Assembly: GCF_031585635.1 (NCBI RefSeq)
Contig: NZ_CP134196.1
Span: 868,001 to 932,000 of the forward strand
DNA from: Paraburkholderia sp. FT54
GTDB taxonomy: Bacteria > Pseudomonadota > Gammaproteobacteria > Burkholderiales > Burkholderiaceae
Length of the DNA: 64,000 nucleotides
Direction of reading: 5' to 3'
Positions 9,113 through 17,993 of this stretch are shown here, piece after piece. Below the pieces are notes generated by a model, which had not been told where the DNA came from, ran no database searches, and saw only the letters and a program-made list of their open reading frames with translations. Position 1 is the stretch's first letter, and each line of letters opens with the position of its first letter. The translations under genes were made by a program, and so were the position numbers.

Positions 9113-9628
9113 TCAAGCATGTCCACGCCCACCGGCCTTCGTTTTCGCGGGCAAGCCGATTACGCGGCCGGCAAACGCGGCGGGCGGGAGCGCGGCATGC
9201 GCCTCGGCCAACGCCCGCAGGTGCGCCGCGACATCCGGTTCGAACGCGGCGGCGCGCGGGCCGCGCGTATCCACGTGCAGTAGCATTTGCTCGCCCGCTG
9301 CCACCGGTTCGTCGCCATCGTCGGCAAACATCTCGAGGTAGAGATGCAGCCGCTTCGCATCGTGCCCGAGCACCCGCATGTCGACGCGCACCTGCGCGCC
9401 TTCCTTGATCTCATGCAGATAGTTGATATGCGCTTCGAGCGTGTAGATCGAGCGTCGGCGTTCTTTACGCACGGCGTCCGGCAAACCGATCAGGTCGATC
9501 AGGGCGTCGGTCGCGAAGCTGAAAATCAGCATATAGAACGCGTCGCGCAAATGGCCGTTGTAATCGACCCATTCGGCGCGCACCGTATCGCGATAGCTGG
9601 GCAGGGCAGTGGGTTGCGGCATTGGCAA
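9113..9628 (-). CDS. Hotdog-fold acyl-CoA thioesterase (betainyl-CoA thioesterase-like)
   Basis: 171 residues with the 4-hydroxybenzoyl-CoA thioesterase-type hotdog pattern: EWVDYNGHLRDAFYM near the start, with Asp in the usual catalytic region, then YTLEAHINYLHEIKEGAQV. The version with VDYNGHLRD and FSFATDALID is typical of thioesterases in carnitine/betaine catabolism, so a betainyl-CoA-like substrate is possible, but no carnitine genes are nearby. The last ~35 residues (Ala/Gly-rich) extend beyond the core fold. It is convergent with the histidine kinase gene, 42 bp apart, so it is not part of that operon. The start ATG at 9628 is followed by MPMPQP; no strong ribosome binding site distinguishes it from GTG options. 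Confidence 0.75.
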   Translation of the reverse strand: MPMPQPTALPSYRDTVRAEWVDYNGHLRDAFYMLIFSFATDALIDLIGLPDAVRKERRRSIYTLEAHINYLHEIKEGAQVRVDMRVLGHDAKRLHLYLEMFADDGDEPVAAGEQMLLHVDTRGPRAAAFEPDVAAHLRALAEAHAALPPAAFAGRVIGLPAKTKAGGRGHA

Positions 9629-9783
9629 TCGTCTCCGTCATTCGTATCCAAGGCGCGCTCGCCGCGCGCGGGGCCGTGCGACGGGTTCGTCCGTCAGCTT
9701 CGGCGCTAGCAGTTTAGTTCAGGCAAGTCCATGCAGAGCCCACGCCATACCGTGAGGCCGCTGAAGCGCCAACTCTGGTCGAT

Positions 9784-9853
9784 GGGAAACGGGAAACGGG
9801 AAACGGGCAACGGGCAACGGGCAACGGGCGATGGGCGATGGGCGATGGGCGGC
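9784..9853. repeat. Heptanucleotide tandem repeat in three variant blocks
   Basis: Ten head-to-tail 7-base units: GGGAAAC three times (9784-9804), GGGCAAC three times (9805-9825), GGGCGAT three times (9826-9846), then GGGCGGC once. Each block differs from its neighbour by one or two bases. The repeat lies between the thioesterase promoter side and the DUF4148 gene, about 190 bp before that gene's ATG, and does not lie in a coding frame that I can support. Confidence 0.95.
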
Positions 9854-10041
9854 CGAAATGCGGGCGAACCGCCATCGCCGCCGGGGCGAAACCTAACGTC
9901 CGCGCCTACTTATCCCATTAGTCGCAACAGTGAATTCGCTGATCTGGGGTTTACCCTAGATGGGTTGACTCCTAGACTGCCTCCATACGCTGCAGACACG
10001 CTTCCGCAGCATGGCAAAAACAATCTCTGGAGGTAGTCATC

Positions 10042-10368
10042 ATGAAATCGCTGATCGAAGCTGCTGTTATCGCCGTTCTCATTTCCGCTCCGCTCGCCGC
10101 CTTTGCTCAATCGAATCAGCCTGTTACGCGCGCTCAAGTCCGCGCCGAACTGGTTCAACTGGAAAAAGCGGGCTATAACCCGGGCACCGCTAATGACCTG
10201 GACTACCCGGCCGACATTCAGGCTGCTGAAGCTCGCGTCGCCGCACAAAAGAGCGCCGCTCAGACTAGCGGTTATGGTTCGGCCACGAATGGCTCGTCGC
10301 AGGCAGGTGGACGCTCGGACACGACGAACAGTTCGTACTCGGCTCCGGTTGTTACCTACGGTCGTTGA
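10042..10368 (+). CDS. DUF4148 domain secreted protein
   Basis: 108 residues. A signal peptide (about 1-23, ending AAFAQ) precedes the DUF4148 core, recognised by VTRAQVRAELVQLEKAGYNP followed by YPADIQAAEARVAAQ. The C-terminal third is rich in Gly, Ser and Asn and likely disordered. Members are small periplasmic proteins that are abundant and multi-copy in Burkholderia-group genomes, with no established function; a second, divergent copy is at 33486. The ATG is preceded by GGAGG (CTCTGGAGGTAGTC), a strong ribosome binding site. Expression is likely driven from the region after the heptamer repeat. Confidence 0.88.
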   Translation: MKSLIEAAVIAVLISAPLAAFAQSNQPVTRAQVRAELVQLEKAGYNPGTANDLDYPADIQAAEARVAAQKSAAQTSGYGSATNGSSQAGGRSDTTNSSYSAPVVTYGR

Positions 10369-10400
10369 TCGATCGAGTAGTGTGTAGCAGTTGTAATAGC

Positions 10401-10442
10401 GCGCTGGGTTGCCCGCCATGCCCGCGGTGGCATTTCCAGCGC
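10401..10442 (+). terminator. Imperfect hairpin after the DUF4148 gene
   Basis: GCGCTGG at 10401-10407 pairs with CCAGCGC at 10436-10442, with further partial pairing inside (GCCCGCCATG against CGGTGGC). It begins 32 bp after the stop codon. There is no T-run, so termination activity is uncertain. Confidence 0.35.
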
Positions 10443-10575
10443 CTACGAAACGGCCTGACGCGTGCATAGTCCGACCTTGTGGTCATACACGTGATTACTC
10501 ACCTCGATGGAGTCGATAGAACGTTCGGTCGTTGAGAACGATGGGAAGCCGCAGCGCGACCATCGCCAGGACGGT

Positions 10576-11148
10576 TTACTTTTGACCGAGGCGTGCGAGA
10601 GCGAGTCGGGGCGGGCAAGCTCCCGAAAATGCGTCTGGCGACGATCCGCTATCTCGCGACACAACTTGCTTTACGCAGTAGTCCCCAGCTATTGCGGTAA
10701 ATGTAGACACCACCTGCATGTCTCTCGCGCCGTCACTCATCCTTTTCCGCGCATCTGATCGCACAAAAGGCGCATCGTGAATAACGTCGCCCTGATAGAA
10801 CGCAGGAAAGAGGTCGAGTTGACGCTGGGCGTCCTCTGGATCGATACCGTCTTTCAGCACCGCACTTGTGAACCCGGTACGCTCCATCTGAATCAACTGG
10901 TCGACAAGCACATCGCCCGTTGCCCGCAAGTCGCCTCTGAACCCCAGACGGCGGCGCAGCAGATACGCCTGGCTGTAAGCCCTTCCGTCGGTGAAATGTG
11001 GAAAGTGCAGTTCGACCCGCGCAGCCGAGGCGATTGCATCTTTTTGCTCGATCGGATCCTCGTCGTTTGCCAGAGAGACAACCTTCCGGGACGGAGCCGA
11101 TGCATGCTCGGGCAAAGTGAGAAGCCTGATACGTGTCGCGCCCTTCAT
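10576..11148 (-). CDS. DUF934 protein, partner of sulfite reductase
   Basis: 190 residues. The family core is clear: VELHFPHFTDGRAYSQAYLLR, GFRGDLRATGDVLVDQL and DLFPAFYQGDV. DUF934 proteins are encoded next to cysI in many beta- and gamma-proteobacteria and are thought to assist assimilatory sulfite reduction; the biochemical role is not settled. The ATG overlaps the cysI stop by 4 bases, indicating translational coupling. The family normally ends shortly after the FYQGDV segment. Here about 55 further residues follow with unrelated composition (Cys, Ser and Arg rich), as if the native stop had been lost. The usual next genes (cysH, cysD, cysN) are absent downstream. Confidence 0.8.
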   Translation of the reverse strand: MKGATRIRLLTLPEHASAPSRKVVSLANDEDPIEQKDAIASAARVELHFPHFTDGRAYSQAYLLRRRLGFRGDLRATGDVLVDQLIQMERTGFTSAVLKDGIDPEDAQRQLDLFPAFYQGDVIHDAPFVRSDARKRMSDGARDMQVVSTFTAIAGDYCVKQVVSRDSGSSPDAFSGACPPRLALARLGQK

Positions 11149-12935
11149 GCCGTTTTCTCCATCAGCGTGCGCACGCGATCCGCGGCCGTCCTGAACGGTT
11201 CAATGCCTGTCCGTCGAACCGTTTCGACGAAGGACTCGCGCCTCTCGCCAACCGTCGCTCGAATGTCGAGATAAGCGGACAGCAGCGCGTCGATGACCTC
11301 GGGCACCTCAATGGCGGAAAACGACGGGCCGATGACCTTGCCCGCTTGCGCGCGACCACTGGCGGTCGAGCCGTCCGAGCCGCCTAACGTCACCTGGTAC
11401 CACTCCTTGCCGTCCTTGTCGACACCAAGGATGCCAATATGCCCGCTATGGTGATGGCCGCACGAATTGATGCAACCGCTGATATGAAGGTCGATTTCAC
11501 CGATGTCGTTGAGTTCGTCCAGATCCTGATAGCGTTCGGTAATGGCCTGTGCAATTGGAATCGAGCGGGCATTGGCGAGCGCACAGAAATCGCCACCCGG
11601 GCAGGCAATCATGTCCGTCAGCAAATTCACGTTGGCGCTCGCCAGCCCTGCCTCGCGCGCGGCTTTCCAAAGCGGCAGAAGGTCGTTGACGTGCACCCAG
11701 GGCAGCACGACATTCTGCGTGTGGGTGACACGCGCTTCGCCCGCGGAGAACCGCTCGGCCAGGTCGGCCACGTGGTCGAGCTGCTGCGCTGACGCGTCTC
11801 CTGGCGCTTGCAGGAGGCGTTTGAACGAGAGTGTGACAATCCGCAAGTACGGGTTCTTATGCGGCGACACATTGCGCTGGAGCCAGCGTTCGAATTGCGG
11901 CGTTTCAACGGCCGCGGCGTTCGACGTTACCATGGCTTCAAGATCGATCGACGCATTCACAAAAGGCGTGTGTGGCAGAGCGAAACACGCGCTGACGCGT
12001 TCGAGCTCGGGCAGCGGAATAGTGTGAGGGCCGCCGTCGTGTTCGACGATCTGGCGGAACTCTTCCTCGACGCCGTCGATGTAACGTTGACCTTCTGCCT
12101 TCACCAGGATCTTGATGCGCGCTTTGTACTTGTTGTCGCGGCGTCCGTACTGGTTGTAGACGCGCACCACCGCTTCGATGTAGTTCATGATGTGCTGCCA
12201 GGGCAGGAACTCGCGCAGCACGGTGCCGATAACGGGAGTGCGGCCCATCCCGCCGCCAACCGTGACGCGAAATCCCAGTTCACCCGCCTCGTTACGCAGC
12301 AGACGAAGACCGACGTCATGCCAGTCCGTCGCGGCGCGGTCTTCGCTCGCACCGGTGATCGCTATCTTGAACTTGCGCGGCAAAAAGGCGAACTCGGGAT
12401 GGAGTGTCGTCCACTGCCGCATGATTTCGGCAAACGGGCGCGGGTCGGCAATTTCGTCAGGCGCGACGCCCGCGCGTTCATCACAGGAAATGTTGCGAAT
12501 GCAGTTGCCGCTCGTCTGAATGCCGTGCATGTCGACGCTTGCGAGCAAGTCCATCACGTCGGCGGCCTTCGAGAGCGGAATCCAGTTGAACTGGACGTTG
12601 GTGCGCGTCGTGAAATGCGCGTGGTTCGTGGGCAAGCGGACGGTGCCGAGCTTGCGCTGTGCTTCGCTGGCCAGCCGGTAGACCTCGGCCTCCGGCTCAT
12701 CGTATTCGCGCGCAATCCGGGCGAGCATGCGCAACTGCCTGCTCGACAACTCTCCGTATGGGATCGCCACGCGCAGCATCGGCGCATGCCGTTGCACATA
12801 CCATCCGTTCTGAAGACGCAGTGGACGAAAGTCGTCCTCACTCAGCCTGCCGGACTGCCAGCGTTCGAGCTGGTCGCGAAACTGCGCGGCGCGGCTGCGC
12901 ACGAATGATTTGTCAAACTCGGTGTATTGATACAT
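11145..12935 (-). CDS. cysI: Sulfite/nitrite reductase hemoprotein subunit (CysI type)
   Basis: 596 residues from the ATG at 12935 (MYQYTEFDK), which matches the usual family start; an upstream in-frame start adds 11 residues without support. It reduces sulfite to sulfide with siroheme and a [4Fe-4S] cluster. Cluster ligands are visible as CPGGDFC (C-x5-C) and GCINSCG (C-x3-C) in the last third. The duplicated ferredoxin-like half domains are recognisable: GELSSRQLRMLA, TTRTNVQFNWIPL, GNCIRNISC, and GGGMGRTPVIG. It is coupled to the DUF934 gene downstream. No flavoprotein subunit (CysJ) is nearby, so electrons probably come from ferredoxin or another reductase. The isolated cysI-DUF934 pair looks like part of a split or truncated sulfate assimilation cluster. 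Confidence 0.92.
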   Translation of the reverse strand: MYQYTEFDKSFVRSRAAQFRDQLERWQSGRLSEDDFRPLRLQNGWYVQRHAPMLRVAIPYGELSSRQLRMLARIAREYDEPEAEVYRLASEAQRKLGTVRLPTNHAHFTTRTNVQFNWIPLSKAADVMDLLASVDMHGIQTSGNCIRNISCDERAGVAPDEIADPRPFAEIMRQWTTLHPEFAFLPRKFKIAITGASEDRAATDWHDVGLRLLRNEAGELGFRVTVGGGMGRTPVIGTVLREFLPWQHIMNYIEAVVRVYNQYGRRDNKYKARIKILVKAEGQRYIDGVEEEFRQIVEHDGGPHTIPLPELERVSACFALPHTPFVNASIDLEAMVTSNAAAVETPQFERWLQRNVSPHKNPYLRIVTLSFKRLLQAPGDASAQQLDHVADLAERFSAGEARVTHTQNVVLPWVHVNDLLPLWKAAREAGLASANVNLLTDMIACPGGDFCALANARSIPIAQAITERYQDLDELNDIGEIDLHISGCINSCGHHHSGHIGILGVDKDGKEWYQVTLGGSDGSTASGRAQAGKVIGPSFSAIEVPEVIDALLSAYLDIRATVGERRESFVETVRRTGIEPFRTAADRVRTLMEKTA

Positions 12936-13332
12936 GGTCCGGTGTGACTGCCGCCCTACATGGCGCATGTCTGGCTGAGCGTCGGTTTCGTTGGAAGGGG
13001 CCGTGGCTGCATCGGCGTTGGCACATGCCGTGCCCGCTCAGAAAGCTTCTGGCGAACAACCTGGTGCTGGGACGCGCGATGCTCCAATGAGACCCGGCGT
13101 CATGAGTCCAAGCCTCGTCAATGACGAACGATAGAGGCAATGGTGGTCGCTGGAAAGCAGCAGATGCTGTTGAAAACACGCTAGCAGATGGTGAGCGAAC
13201 CAGCGGCCGGGCGTGCCGGCGGTCGCGGGAAACTGCTGCGTCGGAATTGATCGCAACTGCTACTGTTTTGGATGGCCCGACGGGCTCACACTATCGCGTG
13301 AGATACAACAACCCTGCCTTGAAGGTGATGCC
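12936..13332. other. Divergent promoter region between cysI and the DUF2970 gene
   Basis: About 400 bp with no supportable gene. It must contain promoters for cysI (minus) and the small DUF2970 gene (plus). I did not find a clear CysB/Cbl-type site or matching -35/-10 pair. Confidence 0.3.
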
Positions 13333-13521
13333 ATGAACCTCTTGAAGATGACGCGAATCGTGCTGTGGAGTTTTCTCGGCGTCCGTCGCGGCGCCTCGCA
13401 CCAGGCCGACATCGCGGGCGTCAAGCTGCCTCTGTTGCCGCTAGTCGCGATCGGCCTTGCCGCCGGATTCGGTGCGACGCTGTTTGCACTCGCGAGGCTG
13501 GCGGTCAGCGTGGCGCATTGA
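13333..13521 (+). CDS. DUF2970 small membrane protein
   Basis: 62 residues from the ATG at 13333. The pattern MTRIVLWSFLGVRRGASHQADI followed (in two parts) by one hydrophobic helix (about 34-56) fits DUF2970, a family of ~60-residue single-pass inner membrane proteins common in beta-proteobacteria, with no known function. An upstream in-frame ATG would add 40 residues of non-family sequence, so the internal start is preferred; AAGGTGATG lies just before it. The gene is convergent with the MocR-type regulator (50 bp apart) and divergent from cysI. Confidence 0.75.
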   Translation: MNLLKMTRIVLWSFLGVRRGASHQADIAGVKLPLLPLVAIGLAAGFGATLFALARLAVSVAH

Positions 13522-13571
13522 CTGTTGCCGCGCGCTCGCGGGAACAGCGCGGCCGGCGCGGTGAACGCCGC

Positions 13572-14987
13572 TTATCGGCTCGCCTGATCGAGCAGCGAGC
13601 TCAGCGTGCGAACCGCGTTTTCCGTGATATCGCTCCACGGATGACCGAAGTTCAACCGGATATGGTTCCGGAATTCGTGTCGCGCGGAGAAAATCGGACC
13701 CGGCGCAATGCTGATGCCGCTCTCTATCGCAAGGCGGTGCAGCTGCATCGCGTCGACGTGCGACGGTAGCCGGAGCCACAGAAAATAGCCGCCAGACGGC
13801 AGCGTCCAATGCGAATCGCCCGGCATGCAGCGGCGCAGCGCAGTGTCCATCGAAGCGAGCTGACTGCGCAGCGCGCCGCGCAGTTTCCGCAGATGCTTGT
13901 CGTACCCGCCGTGCTGAAGATAGTCCGCTATGGCTGCCTGGGCGGGAATGCTGGCCGATAACGTGGTCATCAATTTCAGGCGTTGAACCTTCTCGGCGAA
14001 ACGTCCCGCGGCTACCCATCCAATGCGGTATCCTGGCGCGAGCGTCTTTGAAAATGAACTGCAGTGCATCACCAGCCCCTTGGTGTCGAAGGCCATCGCG
14101 GGCAGCGGGTAGTTCGTCGCATGATGCAGTTCGCCGTACACGTCATCTTCGATAAGCGGCACCTCATGCAGGGCGAGAAGTTCGACGAGCGCTTTCTTCT
14201 TTTCCCGCGACATCGCCGCGCCGGTCGGATTCTGATAGTTGGTCATGAACCAGCATGCCCGGACAGGATGCTTGTCGAGCGCATCGGAGAGCGCCTGCAA
14301 ATCGATGCCCGAAACAGGATCGACTGGAATCTCCACCGCCCGCAGATCGAGGCGCTCGATCGCCTGCAGGGCTGCATAGAATCCGGGCGACTCGATCGCG
14401 ACCACGTCGCCTGGGCGCGTCACGGCCATCAAACACAGGTTCAGTGCTTCCAGCGCGCCATTGGTGACGACGAGTTGCTCCATCGGTTGAGCAACGCCCA
14501 TCCCCATGTAGCGCAACGAAATCTGCCGACGCAATGGCTCATTGCCGGGCGGAAGATCGACGACGGTGCTCCACGGACTGATCAACCGGCTCGAATGTCC
14601 GAGCGACCTGGCAAGGCGCTGAAGGGGAAACAGTTGCGGCGACGGAAAAGCCGAGCCGAACGGAACCACGTTGGGATGCTTCGCGGCTTCGAGTACCGAG
14701 AAGACAAGGTCGCTGATCTCGACCTTGGCGGATTCCAGCGCGACCTGAGGGCGGGGCGCCGGTTGCTGCTTGAGCGCGGCGCCCGGCGCCACATAGTAGC
14801 CAGAGCGTTCGCGTGCTCGAATCAAGCCCCACTCTTCGAGAAGGTAATAGGCGCGAAACACCGTGGACTGGCTGACGCCGTGCTGCGTGGTGAGATGCCG
14901 CAAAGACGGCATGCGGGAGCCGACCGGACGGCTGCCCGAGCGGATTTCATCGGCCATGGTGTTGGCCAGCATTTCGAAGCGTTTCAT
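13572..14987 (-). CDS. MocR-family regulator (GntR HTH fused to class I aminotransferase domain)
   Basis: 471 residues. The N-terminal ~70 residues are a GntR winged helix (SRMPSLRHLTTQHGVSQST, then YYLLEEWGLI). From about residue 110 the protein has an aminotransferase fold: NYQNPTGA, DDVYGEL, and SSFSKTLAPGYRIGW with the PLP-binding Lys. MocR proteins sense PLP and an amino compound and control neighbouring genes for vitamin B6, GABA, taurine or amino acid use. It differs from the GabR-like protein at 18053, so the window has two such regulators. Its target is unclear: the upstream neighbour gabD is on the same strand and separated by a strong terminator, and no divergent gene exists. Confidence 0.88.
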   Translation of the reverse strand: MKRFEMLANTMADEIRSGSRPVGSRMPSLRHLTTQHGVSQSTVFRAYYLLEEWGLIRARERSGYYVAPGAALKQQPAPRPQVALESAKVEISDLVFSVLEAAKHPNVVPFGSAFPSPQLFPLQRLARSLGHSSRLISPWSTVVDLPPGNEPLRRQISLRYMGMGVAQPMEQLVVTNGALEALNLCLMAVTRPGDVVAIESPGFYAALQAIERLDLRAVEIPVDPVSGIDLQALSDALDKHPVRACWFMTNYQNPTGAAMSREKKKALVELLALHEVPLIEDDVYGELHHATNYPLPAMAFDTKGLVMHCSSFSKTLAPGYRIGWVAAGRFAEKVQRLKLMTTLSASIPAQAAIADYLQHGGYDKHLRKLRGALRSQLASMDTALRRCMPGDSHWTLPSGGYFLWLRLPSHVDAMQLHRLAIESGISIAPGPIFSARHEFRNHIRLNFGHPWSDITENAVRTLSSLLDQASR

Positions 14988-15112
14988 TTAACGGTTGTTA
15001 TTCGGCTGCGTGCGCGGCGGTCAACTGCCGCAATTGTGCCAGCAGTTCAACGACAGAACCTGGCGGAATAGGGAACCGTTTTCGTTCCCAGCCCGCGTCT
15101 GTTTGCGCCGAG

Positions 15113-15154
15113 CCAATAAAAAACGGCCACGTCAGACATGCCGACGTGGCCGTT
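15113..15154 (-). terminator. Intrinsic terminator of the gabTD operon
   Basis: AACGGCCACGTC at 15122-15133 pairs perfectly with GACGTGGCCGTT at 15143-15154 (12 bp, 9-base loop). On the minus strand the hairpin is followed by a T-rich run (complement of 15113-15123). It starts about 20 bp after the gabD stop codon. Confidence 0.9.
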
Positions 15155-15174
15155 ACGCGCTTCAAGCCGGGTGC

Positions 15175-16635
15175 TCAGATCCCGCCGACGCACATGTACT
15201 TGATGACCACGTAATCGTCGATGCCGTAATGCGAGCCTTCGCGGCCCAGGCCCGATTGCTTGACGCCGCCGAACGGCGCGACTTCGTTCGAGATGAGGCC
15301 CGTGTTGATGCCGACCATGCCGTATTCGAGCGCTTCGGCGACACGCCACACGCGGCCGATATCGCGGCTATAGAAGTACGACGCGAGGCCGAACTCGGTG
15401 TCATTGGCGAGGCGGATCACTTCCTCGTCCGACGAGAAGCGGAACAGCGGCGCGAGCGGCCCGAAGGTTTCGTCGCGCGCGACCTTCATGGCCGGCGTGA
15501 CATCCGCGAGCACGGTCGGCTCGAAGAAGCCGTGGCCGAGCGCATGACGCTTGCCGCCGGTGACGATGCGCGCGCCTTTGGCGAGCGCGTCTTCGATATG
15601 CGACTCCACTTTGAGCACGGCCGCTTCGTTGATCAGCGGACCTTGCGTGACGCCGTCTTCCGTGCCGCGGCCAACCTTGAGTTGTTCGACGGCGACGCGC
15701 AGTTTCCCGGCGAACGCGTCGTAGACCTTGTCGTGCACATAGAAACGGTTCGTGCACACGCAGGTCTGGCCGCTATTGCGATACTTCGAGGCAATCGCGC
15801 CGGCCACCGCGGCGTCCAGATCCGCGTCGTCGAATACGATGAACGGCGCGTTGCCGCCGAGTTCGAGCGACACCTTCTTGACCGTCGGCGCGCACTGCGC
15901 CATGAGCAAACGGCCGACCGGCGTCGAGCCGGTGAACGACAGCTTGCGCACGATCGGATTGCCCGTCATTTCCGCGCCGATGGTTTTCGGCTCGCCGGTC
16001 ACGACGTTGAACACGCCGCGCGGCACGCCGGCGCGTTCGGCCAGCACAGCGAGCGCGAGCGCGGAGAGCGGCGTGGCTTCAGCCGGTTTGACGATGATCG
16101 GGCAGCCCGCCGCGAGCGCCGGACCGACCTTGCGGGTGATCATGGCAGCCGGGAAATTCCACGGCGTGATGGCCGCGCAAACGCCGATCGGCTCTTTCGT
16201 CACAACGATGCGCTTGTCGCTGGCCGGCGTCGGGATCGTGTCGCCGTTCACGCGCTTGCCTTCTTCCGCGAACCATTCGAGAAACGAAGCCGCGTACTGG
16301 ATTTCGCCCTTGGCTTCGGCGAGCGGCTTGCCCTGTTCCATGGTGAGGATCTTCGCCAGATCGTCGGCGTTTTCCATCATCAGGTCATGCCATTTGCGCA
16401 GGATCGCGGCGCGCTGCTTCGCGGTCGTGGCACGCCATGCGGGCCACGCGGCGTTGGCCGTGTCGATGGCGCGGCGGGTTTCCGCCGTGCCCATGCGCGG
16501 CACCGTCGCGATCGTTTCACCCGTGGCCGGGTTCTTCACTTCGAAAGTCGTGCCGTCGTCGGCGCCTTGCCATTCGCCCGCGATGTAGGCGTGGCCTTTC
16601 AGCAGCGACGGGTCTTTCAAGCTCAACGTGGTCAT
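15175..16635 (-). CDS. gabD: NAD(P)-dependent succinate-semialdehyde dehydrogenase
   Basis: 486 residues, the usual length for GabD. Aldehyde dehydrogenase motifs: PWNFPAAMITRK in the cofactor region, FTGSTPVGR, the general base Glu in SLELGGNAPFIVFDDAD, and the nucleophile in NSGQTCVCTNR. The paired cysteines in TCVC match the redox switch described in GabD. It oxidises succinate semialdehyde to succinate, the last step of the GABA shunt. The start is 10 bp after the gabT stop, so the two are co-transcribed in the order gabT-gabD and end in the hairpin at 15113-15154. Confidence 0.95.
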   Translation of the reverse strand: MTTLSLKDPSLLKGHAYIAGEWQGADDGTTFEVKNPATGETIATVPRMGTAETRRAIDTANAAWPAWRATTAKQRAAILRKWHDLMMENADDLAKILTMEQGKPLAEAKGEIQYAASFLEWFAEEGKRVNGDTIPTPASDKRIVVTKEPIGVCAAITPWNFPAAMITRKVGPALAAGCPIIVKPAEATPLSALALAVLAERAGVPRGVFNVVTGEPKTIGAEMTGNPIVRKLSFTGSTPVGRLLMAQCAPTVKKVSLELGGNAPFIVFDDADLDAAVAGAIASKYRNSGQTCVCTNRFYVHDKVYDAFAGKLRVAVEQLKVGRGTEDGVTQGPLINEAAVLKVESHIEDALAKGARIVTGGKRHALGHGFFEPTVLADVTPAMKVARDETFGPLAPLFRFSSDEEVIRLANDTEFGLASYFYSRDIGRVWRVAEALEYGMVGINTGLISNEVAPFGGVKQSGLGREGSHYGIDDYVVIKYMCVGGI

Positions 16636-16645
16636 GTGAGGTTCC

Positions 16646-17929
16646 TTAAGCCGTGACGGCGACGCTGTCCTTGATCACGTCTTCGAGGATCGCCATGGCT
16701 TCGTCGAAGACCGCGTCCTGAATCGTGAGCGGGAACAGGAAGCGCACCACGTTCGAATACACGCCGCACACGAGCAGCAGCAAGCCGCGTTCGAGCGCGC
16801 GCGTCTGCACGCGCTTGGTGAACTCCGCATCCGGCTCCGTGCCGCCTGCCTTGCAGAACTCGACGGCGACCATGCCGCCGGGGCCGCGCACATCGGCGAT
16901 TTGCGGCACGTCGCTTTGCAGCGCGATCAGTTTGGCCTTGACGCGGTCACCCAGCACCGTGGCGCGCTCGCAGAGCTTCTCTTCGTCGATGATATCGAGC
17001 ACCGCGTGCGCGGCGGCGACCGCCAACGGATTGCCGGCATACGTGCCGCCGAGGCCGCCGGGCGCCGCGGCGTCCATCACGTCCGCACGGCCGATTACGC
17101 CCGACAGCGGCATGCCGCCGGCGAGACTCTTGGCGACCGTCATCAGATCGGGCACCACGTCGTAGTGATGCATGGCGAACAGCTTGCCGGTGCGCGCAAA
17201 GCCCGTTTGCACTTCGTCGGCGATCAGCAGAATGCCGTGCTCGTTGCACAGCTTGCGCAGCGCGCGCACGAATTCGGCCGGCGCCGGATAGAAGCCGCCT
17301 TCGCCCTGAACCGGTTCGAAGATGATCGCGGCCACGCGTTTCGGATCGATGTCGGCCTTGAACAGGAATTCGATGGCCTTCAGCGAGTCTGCCGTGGTCA
17401 CGCCGTGCAGCGGATTCGGGAACGGCGCATGGAACACGTCCGACGGGAACGGGCCAAAGCCGATCTTGTACGGCGCGACCTTGCCGGTCAGCGCCATGCC
17501 CATCAGCGTGCGGCCGTGGAAACCGCCGGTGAAGGCGATCACGCCCGGACGGCCGGTGGCGGCGCGGGCGATCTTGATCGCGTTTTCGACGGCTTCGGCG
17601 CCGGTCGTAAAGAACGCGGTTTTCTTCGGATGGTCGCCGGGCGCACGCTCGTTGAGCTTCTCAGCCAGTTCGACATACGACGCGTACGGCACGATCTGAT
17701 ACGCCGTGTGGGTGAAGTGATCAAGCTGGTCGCGGATCGCCGCGAGGATCTTCGGATGGCGGTGGCCCGTGTTGCACACGGCGATACCAGCCGCGAAGTC
17801 GATGAAACGGCGCCCCTCGACGTCCCACAGTTCCGCGTTTTCAGCGCGCTCGGCGTAGAAATCGCACATCACCCCGACGCCGCGCGGCGTGGCTGCGTCT
17901 TTACGGCTCTTCAGTTCGGCGTTCTTCAT
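16646..17929 (-). CDS. gabT: 4-aminobutyrate aminotransferase
   Basis: 427 residues from the ATG at 17929 (MKNAELKSRK), chosen because AAGGAG lies six bases upstream; an in-frame start further upstream adds 18 poorly conserved residues. It is a class III PLP aminotransferase: FTTGAEAVENAIKIAR, GGFHGRT, FEPVQGEGGF, ADEVQTGFARTG and the PLP-Lys in VAKSLAGGMPLSGV. It transfers the amino group of GABA to 2-oxoglutarate, giving succinate semialdehyde for GabD. It is divergent from the gabR-like gene, with a shared 123-bp promoter region containing an inverted repeat. Confidence 0.95.
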   Translation of the reverse strand: MKNAELKSRKDAATPRGVGVMCDFYAERAENAELWDVEGRRFIDFAAGIAVCNTGHRHPKILAAIRDQLDHFTHTAYQIVPYASYVELAEKLNERAPGDHPKKTAFFTTGAEAVENAIKIARAATGRPGVIAFTGGFHGRTLMGMALTGKVAPYKIGFGPFPSDVFHAPFPNPLHGVTTADSLKAIEFLFKADIDPKRVAAIIFEPVQGEGGFYPAPAEFVRALRKLCNEHGILLIADEVQTGFARTGKLFAMHHYDVVPDLMTVAKSLAGGMPLSGVIGRADVMDAAAPGGLGGTYAGNPLAVAAAHAVLDIIDEEKLCERATVLGDRVKAKLIALQSDVPQIADVRGPGGMVAVEFCKAGGTEPDAEFTKRVQTRALERGLLLLVCGVYSNVVRFLFPLTIQDAVFDEAMAILEDVIKDSVAVTA

Positions 17930-17993
17930 GGTCATCTCCTTCGCTCCTCGGTTTTTGCGGACGCCGCGCCCACAGCGCAGCACATGCAGCGAC

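Noticed and set aside
9784..9853. Possible CRISPR-like array
   Set aside because: Units are 7 bases, contiguous and without spacers; no cas genes are present.
14995..16656. 553-codon open frame antisense to gabD
   Set aside because: Shadow of the aldehyde dehydrogenase gene; Arg/Asp-rich nonsense composition and it crosses the gabTD terminator.
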